The notes below the pieces were generated by a model. The model ran no database searches and was not told where the DNA came from. It saw only the letters and a list, made by a program, of their open reading frames with translations. Below, one piece after another: positions 45,105 to 54,004 of a DNA stretch of 64,000 nt. The DNA lies in assembly GCA_039944535.1 (NCBI GenBank), contig JBDUYP010000014.1:1-64000 (forward strand), read 5' to 3'. Position 1 is the first letter of the stretch. Each line of letters begins with the position of its first letter. A program made the position numbers and the translations under genes. The DNA comes from JAMZMI01 sp039944535. Its GTDB lineage: Bacteria; Bacteroidota; Bacteroidia; Cytophagales; Cyclobacteriaceae.

Positions 45105-47620
45105 TAGAGGTTGAATTCGATATTAAACTTTAACCCAAATTTATTCACATTCGGTTGATCAAGGTAGGTTATTCTATGAAAAGCCTGAATAGATAACACT
45201 CTTAGAATGTTTTCAATTCCATATCCCAACTCAACATAAGGTCTGTGATCCAATTTAGCGAAGAGCGGAATTTCATTGCCAGATTGATCGAGTGGATTAA
45301 TGCTTAGGCTGGCATTTTCATCACTTACCTGACCATAAAGTATATCTGCACTGGCTAATGCTCGCAATTTTAACTTTTTCAACAATGGAATTCCATTCAA
45401 CAACAATCCTTCGAATGAATGCCTCACTCTCAACTCTACAAACCGATCAGTGGTAAACTCAAAGTAATTCATCAGGTTATAAGCAAAGTCAACATAGACT
45501 GGTGTTTCGTTACCAATAGGGTTGTAAAGCAATGTATAAGGCACAGTTCCTAAAACTCCCCCTGCCGAAATTTCGAACTGCGAAACTCCAAGAAAGGCCA
45601 TTTTCTGCCTTTTTTCTATTGAAAGCTGAAGCTTATGATAATCGAAATCGCTTCCCAAAAAACCATCAATACCGTACGTGTAGTCCATGTTGAATGCTGG
45701 CCACCTAACAGTGCCCAAGCTTACACGATTGTTATCATCAATTATATAAAGCTCGTCTTTGGCATACCTGAGGGAGAGGCTCACTTCACTCACATCATAA
45801 CTAGAAGATATGGTTTGGTCAGAAACTGAAGTATAGTACTGAAAATTAGAAAGTGATTTGAAAGATTCATGTTTAAAACCGAAATCGGCTGAGAAACCTG
45901 TGCCCAGCTGCCTTGCGAAATTGCCTCTCCACTTTTGTATCTGAAATGGCTGAGTCAACGTCCCGAAACGGCTCAATCCGTAAAAAAGGCCATTGGGGTC
46001 CAGATCTTCATTCAACATCCAGATTTGTTCAACCTCTCTCATGTATTCAAGAGTCAATTTAGACCAGGGTTGCCTTTTGAAAATATGCTCAACATAGCCC
46101 CTGTATTTCCACTTTTCATCTCCGAAACCATAACCGAAATGCCCCCCTAGCACCCACTTATCGCTGAAGGCAATCGTACTTCTAGCTCCAAAGCCAAGTC
46201 TCGTGCCTTCGATATCATTTTTTCCATAAAAGGTCGTATAGGGTCCAATATCCACTTTACCCACTCTATAATAGCCATTGAATGCAAACTTGGCCATATT
46301 CATACCATACTTCACCAGCGGGAAACTCTGAAGTGTATCAATCATTTCAAAGACGTTTACCTCAGTACTTGTCAGTGAATCATGTCGCATCTCACTCCAG
46401 TAGTTTTCATCATAGTCCCTCATATCTTCTACCATAGAAACAGGGTTTAAGTAAAAATCCTTTTCCTTCGGCTGATTTACAACATGATCTTTAGTGGAGA
46501 TATAAAACTTAGCCAGCATACCAGGAGTGAGTTTATTTACTTGCGCTGCATCCACCACCACACGGGTTTTGTGCGGTAACCATGCTCCCGCTTCAGTCCT
46601 GATCAAATCTTGCTGGATCTTCATTTTTTCGATAAAATTCAGGTTGGCACTTTTAGCAACGGTGGCATCTACCCTCATCAAAGCATAGTCACTTTTGGTG
46701 ATCCACATAGTACCAAAGAACGCCAGGTCTTGTTCTCTTTTTGGATAAAAATCTAAACGATAGCAGAACTCGTCATCGACATAAGAGCTATCGATCAAAT
46801 CATAATCATAGTAAATGCGCCAACCATCTGCAATGGGAGACACAAACTCCTTGGAGATAATAGTGAGCCAATTTTGATAAAAGTTATACTGCTGGAACGA
46901 CGCTCCAATTACTTGAGAAGATGTGGTACCATCGGTGATCCCCACGCCACTGACCTTTGTCTTGAGAATATCTTCATGCCTAAAAGTGGGGTCTTTACGA
47001 TAATAATATCTGGATATGGCTTCCGATAAAAAAACAGGCAAAAGTGGCTTTCCATCATCACCTGCGATCTGCTCGATACTATCCAGCACATGGGTGATAT
47101 TGGTCATTATCCTTCGTTTTGCCACATATTTGGGGATTTTATCTACATCAAATTCGATCTTGGTATAACTCTCATATTCATAGGCATCTAGAGATCGGTG
47201 GTCATTCCTATCTTTATTTTTAACGACTTTCCGCATGATTGGAAATGCTGGGTTTTCACCGGCATAAACAACCACTTCTCCAAGTGTGACCAAATCCTCC
47301 TCCATTTGAAAGTTGATAGTTTGATGTTGTCCTCGTTGAACCACCTTGACTTTTCTAACGAAACCAATGTATCGCACTTCGATTGAATCGACAGGCAAAG
47401 TTGTTTTGGCAGAGAAATTACCATCAAAATCAGTGATGGCTCCATCCTGAGTTCCAGTAAAAACCACATTGGCGAAAGGAATAGGCGATCCCGTTGCGGC
47501 TTCTGTAACCTTTCCAGTAACAACGGTCATTTGAGCACATAGATTTATGTTCAACAGGAGTACTCCTAATAGGTAAACTATCTTTCTCAAATTCTTTTTG
47601 GTGACCGTTAAAAACAGCAA
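45104..47620 (-). CDS. DUF5686 outer-membrane protein with carboxypeptidase-like regulatory domain
   Basis: An 838-residue protein: signal (VYLLGVLLLNINLCAQ), a CarboxypepD_reg-like beta-sandwich (about 30-112; VTGKVTEAATGSPIPFANVVF), then the DUF5686 region (PAFPIMRKVVKNKDRND, YDYDLIDSSYVDDEFCYRLDF, GTMWITKSDYALMRVDATV) and a C-terminal beta barrel ending FGLKFNIEFNL. It is a Bacteroidota family of unknown function at the outer membrane. The frame opens at a TTG (47620); a second TTG at 47590 would give a neater signal peptide starting at RKIVYLL, and I cannot choose between them. The divergent oxidoreductase gene starts 53 bp away. Confidence 0.85.
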   Translation of the reverse strand: MLFLTVTKKNLRKIVYLLGVLLLNINLCAQMTVVTGKVTEAATGSPIPFANVVFTGTQDGAITDFDGNFSAKTTLPVDSIEVRYIGFVRKVKVVQRGQHQTINFQMEEDLVTLGEVVVYAGENPAFPIMRKVVKNKDRNDHRSLDAYEYESYTKIEFDVDKIPKYVAKRRIMTNITHVLDSIEQIAGDDGKPLLPVFLSEAISRYYYRKDPTFRHEDILKTKVSGVGITDGTTSSQVIGASFQQYNFYQNWLTIISKEFVSPIADGWRIYYDYDLIDSSYVDDEFCYRLDFYPKREQDLAFFGTMWITKSDYALMRVDATVAKSANLNFIEKMKIQQDLIRTEAGAWLPHKTRVVVDAAQVNKLTPGMLAKFYISTKDHVVNQPKEKDFYLNPVSMVEDMRDYDENYWSEMRHDSLTSTEVNVFEMIDTLQSFPLVKYGMNMAKFAFNGYYRVGKVDIGPYTTFYGKNDIEGTRLGFGARSTIAFSDKWVLGGHFGYGFGDEKWKYRGYVEHIFKRQPWSKLTLEYMREVEQIWMLNEDLDPNGLFYGLSRFGTLTQPFQIQKWRGNFARQLGTGFSADFGFKHESFKSLSNFQYYTSVSDQTISSSYDVSEVSLSLRYAKDELYIIDDNNRVSLGTVRWPAFNMDYTYGIDGFLGSDFDYHKLQLSIEKRQKMAFLGVSQFEISAGGVLGTVPYTLLYNPIGNETPVYVDFAYNLMNYFEFTTDRFVELRVRHSFEGLLLNGIPLLKKLKLRALASADILYGQVSDENASLSINPLDQSGNEIPLFAKLDHRPYVELGYGIENILRVLSIQAFHRITYLDQPNVNKFGLKFNIEFNL

Positions 47621-47673
47621 ATCAAGACAATAATACCTGATTGTCGAAATAAAGTTTTTGTAGTTTTGACAGC

Positions 47674-48657
47674 ATGAGTGGAATAGAAGGAAAAGTAAAA
47701 TGGGGCATCATTGGGTGTGGTGATGTCTGTGAAGTAAAAAGCGGCCCGGCATTTAATAAAGTGACTAACTCCGAACTTGTAGCTGTAATGCGAAGAAATG
47801 CCGAAAAAGCAGAAGACTATGCCACAAGACATCATGTTCATAAGTTTTATACTGACGCTGAAGACCTCATCAACGATCCAAACATCAACGCCATATATAT
47901 AGCTACTCCACCTAGTAGTCATGAGGAATATGCCATCAAAAGCATTTTAGCTGGAAAACCAGTGTACATAGAAAAACCCCTGACTACAGATGCAGTGTCG
48001 AGTGAAAGGATTTTGCAAATGGCAAAGGAAAAAGGGGTTAAAGTCACCGGAGCATACTATCGTAGAAGACTCCCTCTGTTCGAAAAAGCAAAATCCATTG
48101 TTGATGAAGGTGTGTTGGGGAATATTCTTCAGGTGAACATCAAACTGCTTCTACCCCCCACTCACAATGGCATTGCGCAGACCGACATTAACTGGAGGAT
48201 AGACCCAAGTGTATCAGGTGGAGGACTATTTCATGATCTGGCTCCACATATGCTTGATATAATCTACTGGATTTTTGGAGAGCCGCTGACTTATGAAGGA
48301 CAATCAATCAACCAAAGTAATGCTTACTCTGCCCCTGATTACACCGTTCTAAACGCAACCTTTGCATCTAAAGTCGCTATGAATGCATGCTGGGCGTTCA
48401 ATGTAAACGAGTTGTCACGCGAAGACACATGCCAGATAATCGGAACAAAAGGTCACCTAACCTTTCCATTCTTTGCTTCAAGTACATTGAAAATCAACAC
48501 AGAAAATTTTAGTGAGGAACTCACTTTTCAAAACCCTGAAAACATCCAACACAACATGATCAGAGATACAGTAAAGTACTTTAGGGGAGAAGGAGAAAAT
48601 CCTTGCTCTATATCAGATGCTTTGGTGTCTATGAAAATGATTGATGCAGCTAGTTAA
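47674..48657 (+). CDS. Gfo/Idh/MocA-family oxidoreductase
   Basis: A 327-residue NAD(P)-dependent dehydrogenase, probably acting on a sugar or cyclitol. Rossmann motif GIIGCGDVCE (residues 11-20), the ATPPSSHEEYAIKSILAGK segment, the catalytic-region EKP (VYIEKPLTTD) and the C-terminal alpha/beta domain with GGLFHDLAPHMLDIIYW, where the conserved Asp and His lie. It is cytoplasmic and monocistronic, and converges with the XRE-S24 gene with only 4 bp between the stops. The substrate is unknown. Confidence 0.92.
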   Translation: MSGIEGKVKWGIIGCGDVCEVKSGPAFNKVTNSELVAVMRRNAEKAEDYATRHHVHKFYTDAEDLINDPNINAIYIATPPSSHEEYAIKSILAGKPVYIEKPLTTDAVSSERILQMAKEKGVKVTGAYYRRRLPLFEKAKSIVDEGVLGNILQVNIKLLLPPTHNGIAQTDINWRIDPSVSGGGLFHDLAPHMLDIIYWIFGEPLTYEGQSINQSNAYSAPDYTVLNATFASKVAMNACWAFNVNELSREDTCQIIGTKGHLTFPFFASSTLKINTENFSEELTFQNPENIQHNMIRDTVKYFRGEGENPCSISDALVSMKMIDAAS

Positions 48658-48661
48658 TCAA

Positions 48662-49438
48662 TCACTCTCCTTTTAGATCTCTCACCTGCTTTTGGAGATC
48701 AACAACCAGTCCTGCAATCTTTTCCAACGATAGCTCGGAGGCTGCTTCAGGGTCAGGAAAATCGATACTGATAAAGGCTTTTGCTTCCCATATTTCCATT
48801 ACGTCTTCTGGAGAAATCTCATAGGCTGAATAGGACTTATTATCCGATACCAAATACAATTTACCTTTCTCCTCTACATAGTTAAATACACGCTTATAGA
48901 CTACTCCTTCTTTGCTGGTGAGCAGGATATATGTTTTACCGTTCTTGATCTCATTGATGGACTCCAGATACTTACCGATGATTACAGAGCCAGAGGAAAT
49001 TGGCAACATAGAATCTCCCACGATCTCAAAAGCCCTATAAGTAGCATTTTTAGGAAGCATTGGTAAATGAAACCTGGGGAGTTCTGTGAGATAGCCTGGA
49101 TCTGAATATCCATTCAAATAGCCTGCAGCGGCTTTTTGAGGCACCAGTTCAATATTCTCATTGTCCTCTTTATCCACGGTGATAGAGAGAATTTTCACTT
49201 TCTCTTTAACCGAAACAGGAGTCGGCTTATCTGTAGTGAGATCTTTTGATATAAGATCCTCGGATGTAACACCCAACACTTTGCCTATTTTGAGCAGTGT
49301 TTGCAAACGTGGTTCAGCTCTACCCTCCTCGTACGCACCAACGAGAGATCTTTTGATTCCAACTTCGTTAGCGAATTGCTCCTGCGTAAGCCCATCTTGT
49401 TTTCTAAGATATTTGATGTTTTCTGCTATGCTTGCCAT
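48662..49438 (-). CDS. LexA-like XRE-S24 repressor
   Basis: A 258-residue repressor with an N-terminal XRE helix-turn-helix (about 5-62; LTQEQFANEVGIKRSLVGAYE) and a C-terminal S24 peptidase-like domain. The autocleavage elements are all visible: an Ala-Gly bond at A105-G106 in QKAAAGYL, the nucleophile S143 in GDSMLP, and the general base K182 in VVYKRVF, a Ser-Lys spacing close to LexA. It is therefore expected to self-cleave when stimulated by RecA. A short C-terminal helix (LEKIAGLVVDLQKQVRDLK) may add dimer contacts. It is the second gene after a 107-aa ORF (11 bp gap), with three CTAA-N5-TTAG sites upstream of the pair, which suggests autoregulation. Bacteroidota generally lack classical LexA and use such XRE-S24 proteins. 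Confidence 0.88.
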   Translation of the reverse strand: MASIAENIKYLRKQDGLTQEQFANEVGIKRSLVGAYEEGRAEPRLQTLLKIGKVLGVTSEDLISKDLTTDKPTPVSVKEKVKILSITVDKEDNENIELVPQKAAAGYLNGYSDPGYLTELPRFHLPMLPKNATYRAFEIVGDSMLPISSGSVIIGKYLESINEIKNGKTYILLTSKEGVVYKRVFNYVEEKGKLYLVSDNKSYSAYEISPEDVMEIWEAKAFISIDFPDPEAASELSLEKIAGLVVDLQKQVRDLKGE

Positions 49439-49449
49439 GTCTCTTTAGC

Positions 49450-49773
49450 TTATGAATCAAAGATGATAAAATTCAAATCATCTTTTCCTGTCTTGCCTAT
49501 AGAATATAAATGAAGGTTGTGAAAATCTCTGGTATGGCTAATGGTGTTGAGCTTGTCTCTGATCGTTGAAACAACATCTTTTAGGGTTTTCTGAGCATCG
49601 ACCAGCACATAACCGTACATATCTCTGCGCTCCTTTATGGTGGCGAAAAACTTAACCTGACATTTACCGGACTTCAGCTTCTTTGAGGTGATTTTCAAAC
49701 GATATGAATTATCAAAAGTCACATCCGCTTCTGACAGGTCTAAATCTACAACTCTAAAATCATTAGTATCCAT
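49450..49773 (-). CDS. Small hypothetical protein leading the repressor operon
   Basis: A 107-residue soluble protein without signal or membrane segment, and with no family that I recognise. The N-terminal half looks beta-rich (FRVVDLDLSEADVTFDNSYRL, ITSKKLKSGKCQVKFFATI in part), the middle is helical (AQKTLKDVVSTIRDKL), and the end is beta (LHLYSIGKTGKDDLNFIIFDS). It is first in the operon with the LexA-like repressor and sits directly downstream of the operator cluster, so it should be induced together with dinB and dnaE. A role in the damage response or in modulating the repressor is possible but unproven. Confidence 0.75.
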   Translation of the reverse strand: MDTNDFRVVDLDLSEADVTFDNSYRLKITSKKLKSGKCQVKFFATIKERRDMYGYVLVDAQKTLKDVVSTIRDKLNTISHTRDFHNLHLYSIGKTGKDDLNFIIFDS

Positions 49774-49785
49774 ACATTACATATT

Positions 49786-49848
49786 CTAATAATATTAGTA
49801 AATATGGTAATAATTTTAGTAAAATGAAAGTTTGGCTAAATATTTTAG
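49786..49848. promoter_or_regulatory. Operator cluster A (CTAA-N5-TTAG sites) before the repressor operon
   Basis: Two exact copies of the 13-bp palindrome CTAA-N5-TTAG (49786-49798, CTAATAATATTAG; 49836-49848, CTAAATATTTTAG) flank a copy with one mismatch (49807-49819, GTAATAATTTTAG). Each is followed by TA(A). Start-to-start spacings are 21 and 29 bp. The nearest gene start is the ATG at 49773 on the minus strand. Confidence 0.65.
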
Positions 49849-49852
49849 TAAA

Positions 49853-50458
49853 TCATTGAAGAATGACTTCCTCAGACTCCAACTCGAAAACAACTCCGTC
49901 ACTCATGGTGGCTTTTACTGTGAATTTACCAACAATACTAAATGGAAGTTCTCCATTAAAATGAAGTATAATGGCATTCCATTGATCCCAGACAAAATAT
50001 GAATCTATGAAACTCAAAACAGTTTGTGGCTGACGATAGTAATATTCCATGGAAGCCAAAAATACTGGTGCAAGGTTATCACCAGCTTTGTATTCAATTT
50101 CATTTACAATCAAATCCGTCGAAGAATAAATAGAGATCAACGAAAGCCTAGACACGGGACGTGGAGATGGTTGATCTGCTAGCGCAGCATTAAACAAGGC
50201 CAATCGATTAGGATGACTTATTGACGAAACAATAGAAATACTATCTACAAACAACCTTAAACCAAAATCAGCCGCCGAGAGGGTGTCTTTTGCAATTTCA
50301 AAATCGTAGAAATTTCCATCTGAATTCTCTTCAATGCTTCCTATCTCTAAACCTGCCCTCTGAATTCTGTACTCCGGAGAACCTTCATACCAACCACACG
50401 AAAATGGAAGTGGTAAAATCAATACTAAAACGAGGAGTATGGTAAGTGATTTTTTCAT
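49853..50458 (-). CDS. Hypothetical lipoprotein
   Basis: A 201-residue lipoprotein (LVLILPLPFSC-G). The mature part is mostly beta structure with a PVSRLSLISIYSSTDLIVNEI stretch (19 to 20 residues of alternating hydrophobics) and ends in VELESEEVILQ-like strands. No family recognised. It follows the PPDK-like gene by 54 bp on the same strand and may be in its transcript; its stop lies next to the operator cluster of the repressor operon. Confidence 0.7.
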   Translation of the reverse strand: MKKSLTILLVLVLILPLPFSCGWYEGSPEYRIQRAGLEIGSIEENSDGNFYDFEIAKDTLSAADFGLRLFVDSISIVSSISHPNRLALFNAALADQPSPRPVSRLSLISIYSSTDLIVNEIEYKAGDNLAPVFLASMEYYYRQPQTVLSFIDSYFVWDQWNAIILHFNGELPFSIVGKFTVKATMSDGVVFELESEEVILQ

Positions 50459-50512
50459 CAGTTAGTTATAAAGCACCCAATACATTCCTGACACACAAAA
50501 TGAGTGAAAGGT

Positions 50513-52933
50513 TTAATTGTAAAGCCTGGCCTGCTTCACGTAGATCTTGCGAGGGCTGACATCAGAATCCACTTTAAACTCAATATCAACTCCAAAATTA
50601 TCAAAAGTGCAATCACAATTGTGCGGCAGTTCATAATAAAACCTTCTTTTGATCTGCATGGCATAGCGTCCTAGTTCATACACTTCCTGGTCAGTCATCA
50701 CCCTCTGCCCGTTGAGCTCCGGGATATTTGAAAACGACAAGTACTCCAGCATGAATTCCTCCCCGGGGTTGATTGACCATGTAAAAAGAATCATTTGATC
50801 GTGAATAATACCAGGTTCGGGAAAGACGATGCTATACTCCTTGTACTGCACGTTAATAGTGAAGCCGGGATTGGTATTGTAGAGATTTTTGGTAATCAAA
50901 ACTCCGTTCGCATCCTCATCAGGGAAAGATCGATGCACCAATATTCCCATCGCACAGCTTAGATGGTCTATTTTAAAATAGCTCCGCTCCTCAAACGCTC
51001 GCCAGTTCCACAAGCTCGCCCAAACTTTGCTGATCGCTGATTCAATGGTTTTTGTATTGTGCCCTTTTTTAGCAGAATACGAATCATAAAGTCCCGCTCC
51101 TGAAAACTCCTCAAGATCTTCAGCATTGGTAGATGAGCGAAATCGAAAAGCATTAAAATCTCTAAAGTCATGAATTTTTTCTCGGACCATACTCACAAGG
51201 TTTTGATTGATTGGTGACGACATTATACTGTCCTGAAGTTTTGTCAACATACTTCTGCGATAGTCCGCATCTAGCTGAAAACTTGTATCAGTAATCAAGT
51301 CGGCTATCCACACGTCAAGCCCGTAGGACTCCATATGCTGTTGATAATAATAAAAGGGAATAGCAAAGGTATTTTCAGGAGTTGGGATGTGTACAGAGCT
51401 AACATTGAGCAGCTCACCGAAATTAGCAGCCTTACCTCCTATCCTGTCTACAAATGAAAAGTTAGCATCCTGCATATCAACCAGCTGATTGTATGTTGTA
51501 TTTTTCTCCAGAACGACTGTTTCCTGCGGCTCCTTTTCCCGCCAAAACATTTCAGCCTCTGCCAAACTTGCTTCTCGTAATTCATAACCTTCAGCTTTCA
51601 CATTGAGATAGACGAGCTTGCCTGAAAGCGCAGCAATTTCCTCACTCTGCCATGCTTCGCGCAAAGCCATGTTGGGTGTATTTCGACTGTGACTGAGCAC
51701 ATTGATATGACTCAAAGGCGTTTGAAACTCAGAAGTAATAATACCCGCAACAACCGGAAGATCATTGGGCACACCATCAGTCAGCACAATGTCTCGCCGA
51801 CCAACATAAGTATGCTCAAGATCTGCTGCCGAAACCTTGCGCAGATATCCATAGTTCTCGGCCAGATTCATGCCCTGATAATTCTGACCTTGATAAAGTT
51901 CCTCAGAGGAAATTTGCTCTACTTGCGTACAGGCCTCCCACTCCTGCTTGATAGGAAAAAAACTGATATTCTTTCTCTCTAAAAATGAAGTGTTTAAAAT
52001 CTTATCATAAAGAAGTTCAACCTGACCACAATTCATTTCAACAGCCGTAACAAACTGCAAAACGTATTTATCAATCCCTTGATAGTAATTAAGGCTGGCA
52101 AGAAAAAACCTACGTGCCGCATTTTCTGTGTATTGCGTTTGATTAAAATAAAAGTGCCCTTTATCAAAGCCCAGGACCTGAACGGCAAAATCGAGGTGAA
52201 GAGAGTACTTTTTGCTATTCATATAATAGAGCTCGTCTCGCTTAATGTCATAAACCAATTTGACCTGCTTTACATCTCCTAAATTGGATCGGGCCGGTTT
52301 CCCTGCTATGATATCGAAAGCTACAGGAGCAACCAGCTCATTGAAGTAATGCAAATTTTCATAATCGCCTTTGAGCATGGCTATGCCCAGCACCTTGCTT
52401 CTCTTTTGCACTACCAATTCTCTCGGGTAGTAGCCCTCCTTTTCAATCCTGATTGTATCATTCTGACCTGAAGCGGTTCCTGAATGAAAGATTCCTCGTT
52501 TATCAACTTTTACCGTTTCCACTCCATCTGAGAGTAGTTTATAATGATGCTCTGATTCTCCGTCAGAGACCTGCATAATATACATGCCTGTCTTTAGCCT
52601 TGGAAGTAAATAAGTCTCACTTGAATTGACCATATCAGAAATAACAGACCTACTATCCAGAGAAGCTATTTTGATACTAAGAGGTTTTTCACCATCCCAA
52701 AACATGGAATTGTGAAAAAACTGAAGCCTGGACTCTTCAGAAACCCCATATTTCAACACAAAGTCTCCGAAGGAATTGGAAGTGACTGTATCAGGCTTGT
52801 TTATCAGGGTGATACTTGCTCCGGAAACATCCAACCCTGTGCCCGCATCATAGATATGCCCAGAGTACACAATCTGCGAAAACGCAAACTTTGCAGATAC
52901 GATAAAAGCAAGGACAAAAACCAGCCTTTTCAT
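50513..52933 (-). CDS. Exported PEP/pyruvate-binding (PPDK-like) ATP-grasp protein
   Basis: An 806-residue protein with a clear Sec signal (FVLAFIVSAKFAFSQ), a carboxypeptidase-regulatory-like beta domain (about 22-75), an uncharacterised middle, a PEP-utiliser-like swivelling domain with the phospho-His motif TPLSHINVLSHSRNTP (about 400-420), and a PPDK_N-type ATP-grasp domain (GGKAANFGELLN; FRFRSSTNAEDLEEFSGAG; VWASLWNWRAFEERSYF). In PPDK and PEP synthase the order is the reverse, ATP-grasp before swivel. Export is odd because ATP is not expected outside the inner membrane. The substrate is unknown; transfer onto a glycan or envelope component is a guess. Confidence 0.8.
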   Translation of the reverse strand: MKRLVFVLAFIVSAKFAFSQIVYSGHIYDAGTGLDVSGASITLINKPDTVTSNSFGDFVLKYGVSEESRLQFFHNSMFWDGEKPLSIKIASLDSRSVISDMVNSSETYLLPRLKTGMYIMQVSDGESEHHYKLLSDGVETVKVDKRGIFHSGTASGQNDTIRIEKEGYYPRELVVQKRSKVLGIAMLKGDYENLHYFNELVAPVAFDIIAGKPARSNLGDVKQVKLVYDIKRDELYYMNSKKYSLHLDFAVQVLGFDKGHFYFNQTQYTENAARRFFLASLNYYQGIDKYVLQFVTAVEMNCGQVELLYDKILNTSFLERKNISFFPIKQEWEACTQVEQISSEELYQGQNYQGMNLAENYGYLRKVSAADLEHTYVGRRDIVLTDGVPNDLPVVAGIITSEFQTPLSHINVLSHSRNTPNMALREAWQSEEIAALSGKLVYLNVKAEGYELREASLAEAEMFWREKEPQETVVLEKNTTYNQLVDMQDANFSFVDRIGGKAANFGELLNVSSVHIPTPENTFAIPFYYYQQHMESYGLDVWIADLITDTSFQLDADYRRSMLTKLQDSIMSSPINQNLVSMVREKIHDFRDFNAFRFRSSTNAEDLEEFSGAGLYDSYSAKKGHNTKTIESAISKVWASLWNWRAFEERSYFKIDHLSCAMGILVHRSFPDEDANGVLITKNLYNTNPGFTINVQYKEYSIVFPEPGIIHDQMILFTWSINPGEEFMLEYLSFSNIPELNGQRVMTDQEVYELGRYAMQIKRRFYYELPHNCDCTFDNFGVDIEFKVDSDVSPRKIYVKQARLYN

Positions 52934-53018
52934 CTACTTACAGTTTGGATTAGGTTAAATGGCATCAGAAGAAAAGACACAATATCACACGCTATAGTTG
53001 TGGCTGAGCAACACAAAT

Positions 53019-53849
53019 CTACCTTGGGTTTTCTACTGTTGGAGCTATAAGGTAATGATTGAACTCCCATTCGAAAACCTGACTGTTGAAGCCTCCTCTA
53101 AGTTTCAATGACTTCATGTTATTCTTTCTTTTAAAATAAAGATCAAACCTGGTTTGCTCACCAGGTAGTAAAAGCATCCTTTCATCATTGTGAAATCTCA
53201 AGTGATTATTTATAACCTGATTACTCATATCTCTATAATAGAGTATTTCATCATCTACAGTGGAAAAAGACCTTGCGTTGTTTCGAATTCCATCAGCCGC
53301 AACATTGACAGTAAAATCGACAAACTCACCTTCACAGCATTCTTCATCATCTTCCTCCACTTCCTCAGCAATTTTCAGTACAATAACCAAAACCCCAACG
53401 ATCAGAATCAATCCAACTATCACGGTTGCAGCTTGCTTGCCATCCTCTGCGCTTTGAAGTTTATCCGCCAGACCAGCATAGACCTGAGACACTTCCGCTG
53501 GAGTGAGCGCTTGCAATGTATCTATGGAGGTAATGTTATGGTCTTCTTTTAGGGAAGAATAGTAAAGCTGCCAATCCCGAGGGTCGATATACAGAGTGTC
53601 GAGGTTTTTGTTGGTTACCCCAATATCAAATATGAGATTGTCCCCCACATTGCCACGAGGCTCTACCTCCAGTTTATAACCTTCGGTTTCATCTATGATG
53701 ACAGGAAACTCATGCACCTGATTGGTATCTGGATCCACATACTGAACAGTCGACCGGGGGATCTGTACTGAACAGCTGACGCAAAGAATGGCGATTAGGA
53801 CAGTATTAAAGAGATGGCCGTGTGAGGCCAGAAGAGATTTGGTATTCAT
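53019..53849 (-). CDS. Hypothetical lipoprotein with an internal membrane helix
   Basis: A 276-residue protein with a lipoprotein signal (TVLIAILCVSC-S), a beta-rich domain (about 30-105), one strongly hydrophobic helix (about 143-162, ATVIVGLILIVGVLVIVL) followed by an acidic, Cys-containing patch (EEVEEDDEECCEGE), and a C-terminal beta domain (MLLLPGEQTRFDLYFKRK). A lipid anchor plus a membrane helix in one chain is unusual. No family recognised. It ends about 85 bp before the PPDK-like gene and may belong to the same transcript. Confidence 0.72.
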   Translation of the reverse strand: MNTKSLLASHGHLFNTVLIAILCVSCSVQIPRSTVQYVDPDTNQVHEFPVIIDETEGYKLEVEPRGNVGDNLIFDIGVTNKNLDTLYIDPRDWQLYYSSLKEDHNITSIDTLQALTPAEVSQVYAGLADKLQSAEDGKQAATVIVGLILIVGVLVIVLKIAEEVEEDDEECCEGEFVDFTVNVAADGIRNNARSFSTVDDEILYYRDMSNQVINNHLRFHNDERMLLLPGEQTRFDLYFKRKNNMKSLKLRGGFNSQVFEWEFNHYLIAPTVENPR

Positions 53850-53953
53850 AGCTCAAAAATTTGGTGTGCGATAGTTGAGTAAATCCAAATACTGTACCAG
53901 TTAACTCTAAATAGAATTTTATCCTTTAATAAAAATTAAAAACGAATTAAAAT

Positions 53954-53984
53954 CTAATAATTTTAGTAATACTATTTATTTTAG
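53954..53984. promoter_or_regulatory. Operator pair B (CTAA-N5-TTAG) before dinB
   Basis: One exact palindrome (53954-53966, CTAATAATTTTAG) and one with a single mismatch (53972-53984, CTATTTATTTTAG), 18 bp apart start to start and ending 20 bp before the dinB start codon. Same motif as sites A and C. Confidence 0.65.
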
Positions 53985-54004
53985 CAAAACAAACCACCAC
54001 ATAA

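Noticed and set aside
52712..53050. A 112-codon plus-strand frame spanning the start of the PPDK-like gene
   Set aside because: It is antisense to a well-supported gene and its translation shows no domain or signal.
53260..53457. Ser-rich plus-strand frame opposite the lipoprotein at 53019-53849
   Set aside because: The Ser run is the antisense of the acidic patch in the lipoprotein, not a gene.
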